Part shown: positions 6,059-13,523 of the stretch, piece after piece
How the letters are laid out: every line of letters starts with the position of its first letter
How positions within the stretch are numbered: the first letter of the stretch is position 1
Source: Anaerobacillus alkalidiazotrophicus
GTDB lineage: Bacteria; Bacillota; Bacilli; Bacillales_H; Anaerobacillaceae
Direction: 5' to 3'
Length of the DNA stretch: 13,523 nucleotides
Assembly: GCF_001866055.1 (NCBI RefSeq)
Contig: NZ_MLQS01000021.1
Location: forward strand, 1-13,523
Translations under genes and position numbers: made by a program
Notes under the pieces: generated by a model
Seen by the model: the letters and a program-made list of their open reading frames with translations, nothing else
Databases searched by the model: none
What the model was told of the DNA's origin: nothing

Positions 6059-7720
6059 TTAAACCTCAATAATAATCGGTAAGATCATTGGCTTCTTCTT
6101 CGTTTTTTGGAATAAATATTGTCCTACTGATTTCTTTATCGATTGCTTCATCACATTCCATTGTGTTTTATTAGCTTCATGCAATTCATTTACAGTTTTT
6201 GTAACAAGACGATTTACGTCTTTGATTAACTCCTCTGAATCTCCACCATAAACAAACCCACGTGAAATAGTATCCGGTCCAGAAATTAGCTTTTTTTCCG
6301 ATTTGTTTAAGGTTAAAACAACAACGAGCATTCCATCTTCTGAAAGTTGCTTGCGGTCTCGTAATACAATGTCACCAACATCACCAATTCCTACCCCATC
6401 TATAAAGGTATTGCCTGCTGGGATTTTTCTTGTCATCCGAGCCTCTGAATTTTCGATATCAACGACATCACCATTACTCATAATAAAAGTATGACCTTCT
6501 TCTACTCCAACAGATTCCGCTAATAAACGATGATGATGTAGCATGCGATATTCACCGTGAATAGGAATAAAATATTTTGGTCTCATTAATGTTAGCATTA
6601 ACTTTAGATCTTCTTGATAACCATGACCAGATACATGCATACCAGAGGAACTACCAGATCCATAAATAACCCTCGCTCCAAGAGCAAAGAAGTTATCGAT
6701 AATACGTGAAACATCCCTTTCATTTCCAGGAATAGGACCCGCTGCTAATATAATTGTGTCATCCGGTAATACCTCAACTCCCCTAAAACTAGAGTTGGAT
6801 AAACGGGCTAGAGCAGCCAACGGCTCTCCCTGACTTCCTGTACATAAAATAGCTACTTTCTCAGGATCCATCATGTTGATTTCTTCTTGATCAATTAAGG
6901 TTCCCTCAGGTACATCTAAATACCCACGTTCCATAGCCACAGTTACAACATTTACCATACTTCTACCTAGTAACGCCAGTTTTCGATTTGTTTTTTTTGC
7001 AGCATTTACTACTTGTTGAACACGGTTTATATTTGATGCAAACGTAGAAATAATAACTTTTCGTTTTGCTTTCATGAACGCCTCTACTACGTGTTCGCCT
7101 ACCATTTGCTCCGAAGGGGTTAAACCTTTTCGTTCCGCATTAGTGCTTTCAGATAAAAGTAGTAGAACACCTTTCTTACCGATTTCAGCCATTTTATGAA
7201 TATCTGAATACTCATTATTGGCAGGAGTTAAATCGAACTTAAAATCACCTGTATGTACGATCGCACCTTCAGGAGTATAAAAAACGATTCCTAAGCAATC
7301 AGGAATACTATGATTTACTTTGAAAAATTTAACGCTTATGTCTCCAAAGTTCAATTTTGAGTTTGAGTCAATTTCAACTAATTTAGTTTCCCTTATAAGT
7401 TTATGTTCTTTTAATTTTAGTTCAATTAATCCAAGCGTGAAACGTGTTCCATAAACAGGTACATTCAATTTCTTCAGAAAAAATGGAATTCCACCAATAT
7501 GATCTTCATGTCCATGCGTCACAATCAAGGCTTTGATTTTATCTTTATTTTCTAACAAGTACGTAATATCAGGAATGATCAAATCAATCCCTAACAAACT
7601 TTCGTCAGGAAACTTATTACCGCAGTCAATGACAATTATTTCATCCCTAAATTGGATGGCATACATATTTTTACCGATTTCCTTTAAACCACCTAAGGCG
7701 AAAATAGATAATGTACTCAC
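6059..7720 (-). CDS. RNase J family ribonuclease (paralogue distinct from J1 and J2)
   Basis: The 553-residue cytoplasmic metallo-beta-lactamase/beta-CASP enzyme is expected to have 5'-3' exonuclease and endonuclease activity on RNA. The zinc motif HGHEDH is intact (residues 69-74), with H137 (NHSIPD), D159 (HTGDFKFD), the SGH motif (364-366) and H388 (PIHGEYRM). Similarity runs to the last residues, KPMILPIIIEV. B. subtilis J1 keeps HGHEDH whereas J2 has HGHDEN, so this looks catalytic. Yet segments such as IDCGNKFPDESLLG and VIYGSGSSSGMHVSGHG differ from both. I recall a third RNase J of this kind in the B. cereus group. The start is GTG 7720, with GGAGGAGG 7 bases upstream, and the protein aligns from there (STLSIFALGG). 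An upstream in-frame ATG at 7774 lies inside a likely -10 box. Confidence 0.92.
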   Translation of the reverse strand: MSTLSIFALGGLKEIGKNMYAIQFRDEIIVIDCGNKFPDESLLGIDLIIPDITYLLENKDKIKALIVTHGHEDHIGGIPFFLKKLNVPVYGTRFTLGLIELKLKEHKLIRETKLVEIDSNSKLNFGDISVKFFKVNHSIPDCLGIVFYTPEGAIVHTGDFKFDLTPANNEYSDIHKMAEIGKKGVLLLLSESTNAERKGLTPSEQMVGEHVVEAFMKAKRKVIISTFASNINRVQQVVNAAKKTNRKLALLGRSMVNVVTVAMERGYLDVPEGTLIDQEEINMMDPEKVAILCTGSQGEPLAALARLSNSSFRGVEVLPDDTIILAAGPIPGNERDVSRIIDNFFALGARVIYGSGSSSGMHVSGHGYQEDLKLMLTLMRPKYFIPIHGEYRMLHHHRLLAESVGVEEGHTFIMSNGDVVDIENSEARMTRKIPAGNTFIDGVGIGDVGDIVLRDRKQLSEDGMLVVVLTLNKSEKKLISGPDTISRGFVYGGDSEELIKDVNRLVTKTVNELHEANKTQWNVMKQSIKKSVGQYLFQKTKKKPMILPIIIEV

Positions 7721-7772
7721 ATTTATACCTCCTCCATCAAATAATATTCTTAGTATGCCTTTTATTTTTTTC

Positions 7773-7802
7773 ATTATAAGAGGGGTTTCCTTTAATTGTT
7801 CA
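7773..7802 (-). promoter_or_regulatory. Candidate sigma-A promoter of the RNase J gene
   Basis: On the minus strand TGAACA (7802-7797) precedes a perfect TATAAT (7778-7773) by 18 bases. The -35 box matches TTGACA in only 4 positions. The -10 box overlaps the in-frame ATG at 7774, which would place that ATG upstream of the transcript start and supports GTG 7720 as the real start. Confidence 0.5.
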
Positions 7803-7875
7803 TATATCCAGAGTCTATTGAGTTAGATGTTAATTATTCTAAAACTCAAAAATGCGAAACCTATTTTTTACTCAT

Positions 7876-7911
7876 TTAAAAAGCACCATCCATTTTTTTG
7901 TGGAAAGTGCT
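7876..7911 (-). terminator. Terminator after the SNF2 helicase gene
   Basis: On the minus strand AGCAC and GTGCT (7911-7907 with 7887-7883) form the outer stem. After a two-base mismatch, TCC/GGA extends it around an A-rich loop, and TTTTT follows. It separates the helicase transcript from the RNase J promoter. Confidence 0.65.
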
Positions 7912-7952
7912 AAATTAATTTCCTATTAATACCATAGTCATCAACAATATAT

Positions 7953-10900
7953 TTAAACCATTAATATTTCTCGAATATCTTCTTCAGTTAAAACAGATGA
8001 TTTTCCTTCTTGTACAGGGTTTAGTACTTCTTCAATTAATTGCCTCTTTTTTTCTTGGAGCTCATTCATTTTTTCTTCGATTGTGCCTTTGGCAACTAGT
8101 TTAATAACTTGAACTTCATTTGTTTGACCAATACGATGAGCACGATCTGCTGCTTGCTCTTCGACTGCGGGGTTCCACCAACTATCATATAAAATAACAG
8201 TATCTGCACCAGTTAAATTTAAACCTGTCCCTCCTGCCTTCAATGAAATTAGAAATAAGTTTCGATCACCTCGATTAAAGCGTTCGCACATTTTCAATCT
8301 TTCTTCGGATGGAGTTTGGCCATCTAAATAGAAAAAAGACACTTTTTGCCTTGCTAATTCTCGACTAATAAGCTCTAACATTTTTGTGAACTGAGAGAAA
8401 ACCAATACTCTCCTTCCTGAAAGCTTCCCTTGCTCTAGAATTGATAATAACTGTTCATATTTTGATGAAGTTCCTTTATATCCATCAACAAATAAGCCAG
8501 GATGACAACAAATTTGTCGTAGCCGCGTTAATCCAGCCAGAATTTTAATACGGTTTTTCCTAATGGTTTCTTTGTTGAGATGCTTTAATGTTTCATGTTT
8601 TAGTTTGGATAAATAAGCAGCATAAAGCTTCTTTTGATCTGGAAGTAAATCTACACTTTCAATAACTTCGAATTTTTTTGGTAGTTCATTAAGTACATCT
8701 TCTTTCATTCTTCGAAGTAAAAATAACCTTGTCCTCCTTGCTATTGCTTCATTTGAAAGCTTACTATAATCTTTTAATCCTGAAAAAAGTTCAGGAAAGA
8801 CAACATGAAAAATGGACCATAACTCAACTAATGAATTTTCAACAGGGGTTCCGGTTAGTGCAAACCGATAATGTGCCTGTAGCTTTTTGACTGCACGAGC
8901 TGTTTGTGTTAGCGGGTTTTTGAAAGCTTGAGCTTCATCAAAAAACACAGTGTGATAAACTTCTTTCTCATACCACTTTATGTCCGTGCGTAACAGTGGG
9001 TAAGAAGTAATTAACACATCAATCCCGACAATTGACTGCCTACATTTGAGCCTATTTTTTTTATTACCATCAATGACAACGGCCTTAACAGCGGGTGAAA
9101 ACTTTCTAATTTCACTAAACCAGTTATACAGTAATGAAGATGGACAAACAATTAATATCGGCATTTTCTTTTTCCGTATCTCAGGTAATTCAGATAATAT
9201 AAAAGTAATACTTTGTAATGTTTTTCCGAGTCCCATATCGTCAGCTAATATTCCACCAAATCCATAGTTAGCCAACGTTTTCATCCACTTGAAGCCCAGT
9301 TTTTGATAATCGCATAATACATGTTCTACAACTTCAGGTACCGCAAAATCCAAGCTTCCAGGGTCACGTAAATGACTTACAAACTGGCGAAATGACTCTT
9401 GAAACGAGAAAACACTATTTCCTTCAACAGTATCAAGTATTTCAAGTCCACGAGCTATTGGAATACGAAGACCTTTTTCTAGATCATCAAGTTGGTTTGG
9501 AAAAGTATTTAGAATGCTTTTCATATCATCAAATTCTTTTGTCTCCAACGATAGAAGTGAACCGTTTTCCATTCGATAATATTTCCTTTTTTCTTCTAAA
9601 GCTGCTAAAATTTCACGGATTTGATTATCCGATATACCATTCATATCAAATTTAAATTCTAGCCAATTTGTCCGATCTTTTTTTACCTTAATATTAATCT
9701 TCGGTATAGCATTCCCTTTAAAAATTCGATTTTTCACAGATGTTGTGGCATAAATTTGTACTAGCTTTTCCAATTTCGGTACTATATGATACAAAAATTC
9801 ATACTCCATTTTTTCATTATGCATGAAATATCCACCATCTGTTTTAGCAAACCCACTATCGTCCATCAGTTGTAAAATTATTCCTTCTTTACTCACATCT
9901 CTACTAAACAAATGACTAGTTTTTACTACCTCGTTTTCCAATGGATTAATCACTAAATGTTCATAATGAAACTCAAGACCAGCTAGAAGACGATTATTTA
10001 CACGATCTAAGTACAACTTTGCCAGTAAAGGAGCTTTCACAAATTCCTTAGAAATTTCCTCACACAATTGAACATTACCTATTTTTTGTAAACCAGGCAT
10101 GACGTTTTCGATAAAGAAATTTATTTTCTCCTTTGGAATAGGAACGTTATCAATTCTAGAAGCTTCTAACATCTGTTTGAGTTCAAAAACACGTTTGCAA
10201 TCATCATTTTTCATACGAATTAATTTACCATCAACGAGGACAGAACTATATGCTGGTAGCGCAATTAAGTGCTGAAGTCCATCAATTTTTAATTGATAAC
10301 CTTTCCTATCATCTACTTTTATTTCAAATTGAAGATCTAATGGCTCCTGGGAAAATAAAATACTGTCGTAGATATTTGAATGATATTCCCATTTCACGAA
10401 ACTTGCTCGTTCAAGAACTGGTAGAAGACGATCCCAATATGATGGTGGTATACATAAATAATTTAACTGATTTAGTGCTAACTCTTTTTCAGTCACTTCA
10501 TCATTGGTTATTTGAATAAGATGTTGAAGGATTGCATCTGTATCTTTATCAAAACAATGATGATTCGGGTCATATTTAAATATAGGGGAAAAATTATATG
10601 ATTTTCTTTCTTTCACATTTCTTAGAAACTCTCTAACATTTTTCAAAACAGTCTGTCCATATTTAATCTCGATTCCTAACAATAATTGTCCCTTTTCAAT
10701 TAAAACCGGTTTACACGTAAACAGTATTTCAATAATCTGCCTTTTTTCAAAATGAATTTGTTGACTAGTTGAAGGTTTTGGACGATCGCTGAAAAGAGTG
10801 AGCAGCTCATTAGTTAATGTTTGATCCATAGTAGAAAGATCGCTTGTATTAAGAGGGGGAAGCCCTTGCTGCTGATGTTTATGAATGGAAAGTAATACAG

Positions 10901-11150
10901 CTGCAATATGCTGACAATCCTTTTCGTATGATAATAACTTTGGACAGCTACATGTTGCGTGTAACCTCCCGTTCCCTAACGTTTCAATTTTAACAAAAAA
11001 CTCTTCTGTTCCTTTTACGGTTGCTTCACATCCATTGGAATGGTAATGTTTAAAAGTAACGTTGTTTGCTCGTTGGAATGAAATCCCTTTTTTGAAGGAG
11101 ACAGTTCCACACATTTCTTTAATCTTCTTGGGAGTGATATTTATATTCAA
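7953..11150 (-). CDS. SWIM zinc-finger SNF2/SWI2-family DNA translocase (HepA-like helicase)
   Basis: This 1065-residue protein is predicted to use ATP to translocate on double-stranded DNA and remodel protein-DNA or polymerase-DNA complexes. An N-terminal SWIM zinc finger is seen as C67-x-C69 and C79-x-H81 (ATCSCP, DCQHIA). A long bacterial SNF2-associated region follows (about 100-600), then the two helicase lobes. Motif I is DDMGLGKT (Lys about 643), motif II is DEAQ (Asp about 738), motif III is ALTGTPVENS, motif V is SLKAGGTGLNLTGAD and motif VI is QAADRAHRIGQ (about 1000-1010). A full set of motifs argues it is active. The start is TTG 11150, with AGGAG 10 bases upstream. Length agrees with the roughly 1060-residue proteins of the B. 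cereus group. It has its own terminator and is not obviously co-transcribed with neighbours. Its cellular targets are unknown. Confidence 0.94.
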   Translation of the reverse strand: MNINITPKKIKEMCGTVSFKKGISFQRANNVTFKHYHSNGCEATVKGTEEFFVKIETLGNGRLHATCSCPKLLSYEKDCQHIAAVLLSIHKHQQQGLPPLNTSDLSTMDQTLTNELLTLFSDRPKPSTSQQIHFEKRQIIEILFTCKPVLIEKGQLLLGIEIKYGQTVLKNVREFLRNVKERKSYNFSPIFKYDPNHHCFDKDTDAILQHLIQITNDEVTEKELALNQLNYLCIPPSYWDRLLPVLERASFVKWEYHSNIYDSILFSQEPLDLQFEIKVDDRKGYQLKIDGLQHLIALPAYSSVLVDGKLIRMKNDDCKRVFELKQMLEASRIDNVPIPKEKINFFIENVMPGLQKIGNVQLCEEISKEFVKAPLLAKLYLDRVNNRLLAGLEFHYEHLVINPLENEVVKTSHLFSRDVSKEGIILQLMDDSGFAKTDGGYFMHNEKMEYEFLYHIVPKLEKLVQIYATTSVKNRIFKGNAIPKINIKVKKDRTNWLEFKFDMNGISDNQIREILAALEEKRKYYRMENGSLLSLETKEFDDMKSILNTFPNQLDDLEKGLRIPIARGLEILDTVEGNSVFSFQESFRQFVSHLRDPGSLDFAVPEVVEHVLCDYQKLGFKWMKTLANYGFGGILADDMGLGKTLQSITFILSELPEIRKKKMPILIVCPSSLLYNWFSEIRKFSPAVKAVVIDGNKKNRLKCRQSIVGIDVLITSYPLLRTDIKWYEKEVYHTVFFDEAQAFKNPLTQTARAVKKLQAHYRFALTGTPVENSLVELWSIFHVVFPELFSGLKDYSKLSNEAIARRTRLFLLRRMKEDVLNELPKKFEVIESVDLLPDQKKLYAAYLSKLKHETLKHLNKETIRKNRIKILAGLTRLRQICCHPGLFVDGYKGTSSKYEQLLSILEQGKLSGRRVLVFSQFTKMLELISRELARQKVSFFYLDGQTPSEERLKMCERFNRGDRNLFLISLKAGGTGLNLTGADTVILYDSWWNPAVEEQAADRAHRIGQTNEVQVIKLVAKGTIEEKMNELQEKKRQLIEEVLNPVQEGKSSVLTEEDIREILMV

Positions 11151-11358
11151 ATGACTACTGCTCCTTCTAGTAAATTATAGTGATACAACCTATTTTTCTT
11201 TATGCTTGATTGTAACATAAACCATCAATTTTTTTCACAGGTTTTCATTATCGAAACTTGAATAACTATACAATGCTATATTTTTTACTTTTTTTACAAA
11301 GGTTAAAGAAACAGAAACAAGCAAACGATATAATTGATTAAATTAGGAGGGGTTCATG

Positions 11359-11547
11359 ATGAGTGAGGAAATTACAACACAACCCGGAGATATGATTAAA
11401 ATTACAGCTGGTGACTTTAAAGGAGAAAAAGGAAAAATTATTGGTGTATATAATAATTCATCTTCTGTTGAGTTAGACATAAAAGAAGCTGATGACAAGC
11501 CGAGAAAAACAGTGATTGCCCATAAGAACTACAAAGTAATTAAGTAA
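11359..11547 (+). CDS. DUF2187 family (YkvS-like) small KOW-type protein
   Basis: The 62-residue product begins MSEEITTQPGDMIKI and contains a KOW-like stretch, GDFKGEKGKIIGVYNN, ending in the family signature RKTVIAHKNYKVIK. It resembles B. subtilis YkvS (DUF2187), whose role is unknown; the SH3-like fold suggests RNA or ribosome contact, but that is only inference. AGGAGG (11345-11350) lies 8 bases before ATG 11359; ATG 11356, one codon earlier, is equally in frame. A TATAAT at 11329-11334 may be the -10 box, but I see no good -35. A terminator follows. Confidence 0.85.
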   Translation: MSEEITTQPGDMIKITAGDFKGEKGKIIGVYNNSSSVELDIKEADDKPRKTVIAHKNYKVIK

Positions 11548-11609
11548 TTCGACAATATTTTGAACTAATTTACCCTAACCAAAATAAAATATGACATACT
11601 AAATGAATA

Positions 11610-11645
11610 AAGACGGTTCAATCCTTTATGGAAGAACCGTCTTTT
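11610..11645. terminator. Bidirectional terminator between convergent small genes
   Basis: AAGACGGTTC (11610-11619) pairs perfectly with GAACCGTCTT (11634-11643) around a 14-base loop. TTTT follows on the plus strand and TTTATT on the minus strand. It lies between the DUF2187 gene (plus) and the first YjcZ-type gene (minus) and can serve both. Confidence 0.85.
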
Positions 11646-11677
11646 CATTTCACTTATTTCTTGATGCATACTTATAG

Positions 11678-11836
11678 TTATGCAGTTACATAAGCTGTAC
11701 CGATAATTACAAGTAGGATGAATAGCACCACTATTAATGCAAATCCTCTACCAGCACCGTAAGTTGGTGCTGGGTAAGCTGGTGCTGCATAGCCATAACC
11801 AACCGGTTGATCGCAACCACAACCATGTCCGTACAT
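11678..11836 (-). CDS. YjcZ family sporulation micropeptide, 52 residues
   Basis: The peptide begins [16 protein letters not shown], continues with a Pro/Ala/Tyr-rich stretch, and ends in one hydrophobic helix [16 protein letters not shown] followed by TAYVTA. That helix is the YjcZ/SscA family signature; members are tiny spore-associated membrane or coat-assembly peptides in Bacillus. The N-terminal Cys-Gly-Cys and Gly/Tyr/Pro composition resembles spore-coat sequences. AAGGAG lies 8 bases before the ATG. The stop TAA is at 11678-11680. It is followed by the bidirectional terminator. I found no convincing sigma-G or sigma-K promoter by eye. A closely related 30-residue gene lies 162 bases upstream. 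Confidence 0.88.
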   Translation of the reverse strand: MYGHGCGCDQPVGYGYAAPAYPAPTYGAGRGFALIVVLFILLVIIGTAYVTA

Positions 11837-11998
11837 TATACATTCTCCTTCCATAAAAATAATTTTCTTTCCCTTTTTATCTTATTATACATTTTTTATC
11901 GATTGGTCTTTTGTGATTTTTTGGAAATACCACTTGAGTTATTGAATAATAAGATAGTATTTAACACGTTACCTGATACATAGAGTAGTTATTTATAT

Positions 11999-12091
11999 TT
12001 AGTATCCAACGTACGCAGTACCTATAATAACTAAAAGAATAAACAAGACTAGGATTAACGCGAAACCTGCAGTTCCTACATGTGCAGACAT
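11999..12091 (-). CDS. YjcZ family sporulation micropeptide, 30 residues
   Basis: The whole product is MSAHVGTAG plus a helix [15 protein letters not shown] and the ending TAYVGY. The helix is nearly identical to that of the 52-residue neighbour and matches the YjcZ/SscA family, in which B. subtilis SscA (about 28 residues) takes part in spore-coat assembly. AAAGGAG lies 8 bases upstream of the ATG, and TAA at 11999-12001 ends it. The gene is shorter than normal ORF cut-offs, but its ribosome site, family signature and codon pattern make it convincing. It is probably expressed late in sporulation, by analogy only. Confidence 0.87.
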   Translation of the reverse strand: MSAHVGTAGFALILVLFILLVIIGTAYVGY

Positions 12092-12274
12092 CTTCAACAC
12101 TCCTTTCTTATTTTCATTAAAATTAACCTTACACTCAATACCCTATTCAACTTTATAAATATGTGATTGGACGATTGCGGATTATATTAATATTTCATTA
12201 TTTTCTCCATAAAGAAACAATATCCTGAAGTATTAAAACGTTTAGGATTAGATATTAATTTATCACTCCTATCT

Positions 12275-12320
12275 AAAAAAACAGACACTACCCCTTTTGA
12301 AAGTTAGCACCTGTCTTTTT
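12275..12320 (-). terminator. Terminator after the SulP transporter gene
   Basis: On the minus strand ACAGGTGCTA pairs with TAGTGTCTGT over 10 positions, three of them G-U, with A-rich and T-rich flanks ending in seven T. On the opposite strand the G-U pairs become A-C mismatches. The hairpin therefore works in the direction of the transporter gene, about 20 bases past its stop. Confidence 0.7.
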
Positions 12321-12338
12321 AATGAAATTGTAAAACTA

Positions 12339-13523
12339 CTAAATAGAATAATCGTGAACCCATTCTTTATTTTTTGTTTTAGATGTCTCGTTATGTTCAA
12401 AATACTTGTAAATACCTTTTTCTTTTAATATCTGTTTCACTGTTAAATGATTTTTTTGCTCTTTATACCTTATGTGCCAACCTACTTTATTAACGGTGTC
12501 ACGTATTGCACCCTTCATATTTGTAAACAACACAATGATGTTTCTCTCCTTAAAATAACTAATTAATTCTTCCAACTTTTCTATAGAAACTGTATCGATA
12601 TCATTTACACCACTCATATCTAAAATTAGCCACTTTGACTGACTATTTTGTTGATATAATTTCTTTAATTTTTCGTCTAGGTATGAAATATTTGCAAAGT
12701 GTAGGGAAGAATCGATTCGTATAATTAATACAATTTCTGAAGTAATTGCTTCAGGATACCATTTAATATCACGAAAAATTTGTTCTCTTCTTACGTACCC
12801 TAGCTGAGCAATGTTAGGTTTAAAGCTTCGGTTAAGTAATAAAATTAGTGTAAATAACGCACCTATAATAATTCCCCATTGTATACCTACAAATAAAGTA
12901 ACGAAAAATGTAATGATCCATATCCAACCTTCTAAAGGCTTTACTTTAAAAAGGTGCTTCATTTCCTTAATATCAATTAAATTGTATACTGCAACGATAA
13001 TAATAGCAGCTAAAACAGCATTTGGTAGATAATAAAATAAAGAAGTAAAAAATAATAACGTAATAATTACACAAACTCCAGTTATAATTGATGTTACTTG
13101 TGTCCTACCGCCTACTTGATGGTTTACTGCCGTCCTGGAGAAACTTCCATTAATCGGAAATGATTGAAAACAAGAACCAACAATATTTGAAATACCTAGT
13201 GCTACTAATTCTCTATTAGGACTAATTTTGTAATTTTCGATACGAGCAATTGCTTTTGAAATGGCTAAAGACTCCATAAATGCTATTAAAGAAATAGTCA
13301 ATGCCATCGGGAATAACATTTGGATTTTTTGGATAGTTACTTCCGGAATTATCATCAATGGCAACCCTTGTGGAACATTTCCAATAATCTGTAACCCTCG
13401 TTCATCTAACCGTAGTAACATAACTGTTGTTAAAGATATCATTACCATAATTAATGCACTAGGTAACTTCGGGTTCATTTTTTTTATTAAAAGGAGACCT
13501 ATAATGCTTAAAAGTCCAACTAG
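12339..13523 (-). CDS. SulP family anion transporter with STAS domain (5' end beyond window)
   Basis: The reading frame is open to the right edge; 394 residues are visible, including 15 codons before the ATG at 13478 (LVGLLSIIGLLLIKK), so that ATG is internal. The membrane part shows the SulP signature NGSFSRTAVNHQVGGRTQ and several hydrophobic helices (for example LPNAVLAAIIIVAVYNLI and WIITFFVTLFVGIQWGIIIG). A cytoplasmic STAS domain follows over roughly the last 140 residues, with VLIIRIDSSLHFAN and LDMSGVNDIDTVSIEKLEEL. SulP proteins carry sulfate, bicarbonate or dicarboxylates by ion-coupled transport; the substrate cannot be read from sequence. The tail after the STAS domain is Lys/Glu-rich. 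A terminator follows. Confidence 0.92.
   Translation of the reverse strand, partial: LVGLLSIIGLLLIKKMNPKLPSALIMVMISLTTVMLLRLDERGLQIIGNVPQGLPLMIIPEVTIQKIQMLFPMALTISLIAFMESLAISKAIARIENYKISPNRELVALGISNIVGSCFQSFPINGSFSRTAVNHQVGGRTQVTSIITGVCVIITLLFFTSLFYYLPNAVLAAIIIVAVYNLIDIKEMKHLFKVKPLEGWIWIITFFVTLFVGIQWGIIIGALFTLILLLNRSFKPNIAQLGYVRREQIFRDIKWYPEAITSEIVLIIRIDSSLHFANISYLDEKLKKLYQQNSQSKWLILDMSGVNDIDTVSIEKLEELISYFKERNIIVLFTNMKGAIRDTVNKVGWHIRYKEQKNHLTVKQILKEKGIYKYFEHNETSKTKNKEWVHDYSI

Noticed and set aside
11329..11334. TATAAT upstream of the DUF2187 gene as a full promoter.
   Set aside because: No acceptable -35 box lies 16-18 bases upstream, so only the -10 box is mentioned in the gene entry.
12092..12200. 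Sigma-G or sigma-K promoter for the YjcZ-type genes (GAATA and CACATATTTATA were considered).
   Set aside because: Neither combination fits both boxes with correct spacing, so I did not call a promoter although late sporulation control is plausible.

Overview
The window reads as low-GC, AT-rich chromosomal DNA of an endospore-forming Bacillaceae (Bacillus or a close relative). The evidence is the Bacillus-style Shine-Dalgarno sites (AAGGAG, GAGGTGATC), the frequent TTG/GTG starts, and genes typical of spore formers: Spo0M, two YjcZ-type micropeptides, a DUF2187 protein, a NERD-domain protein and a 1065-residue SWIM/SNF2 helicase. There are no rRNA, tRNA or CRISPR features and no phage block.

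Layout, left to right. Bases 1 to about 245 hold the transposase end of an IS1182-family insertion sequence that runs off the left edge and abuts the stop codon of purU (250-1137, minus, with its own sigma-A-type promoter). Next comes a decayed NERD/zinc-ribbon gene (1398-2196, plus) broken by an 8-bp tandem duplication and by a second single-base-type frameshift. It is followed by a short spo0M homologue (2471-3160, plus) with a sigma-H-like promoter, then a solitary histidinol-phosphatase gene hisK (3340-4158, plus) closed by a hairpin terminator.

From 4475 onward most genes are on the minus strand. They are a solitary membrane-anchored, cysteine-free sugar-binding-type protein (4475-5419), a 630-base gap carrying a G+C-rich dispersed Bacillus repeat (5691-5972), an RNase J paralogue (6059-7720) and the SNF2-family helicase (7953-11150). 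A small DUF2187 gene on the plus strand (11359-11547) converges, through a bidirectional terminator, on two very short YjcZ-type sporulation genes on the minus strand (11678-11836 and 11999-12091). The last gene is a SulP-family anion transporter with a STAS domain, cut by the right edge (12339-13523, minus).

Most genes stand alone with their own terminators, so this looks like a mosaic of independent housekeeping and sporulation genes rather than one operon or defence island. I found no convincing new multi-gene system. The items most worth a second look are the two YjcZ-type peptides, nearly identical as protein but almost completely different in codons; the long copy of a structured intergenic repeat; the RNase J paralogue, which matches neither J1 nor J2; and the NERD gene inactivated by a tandem duplication.
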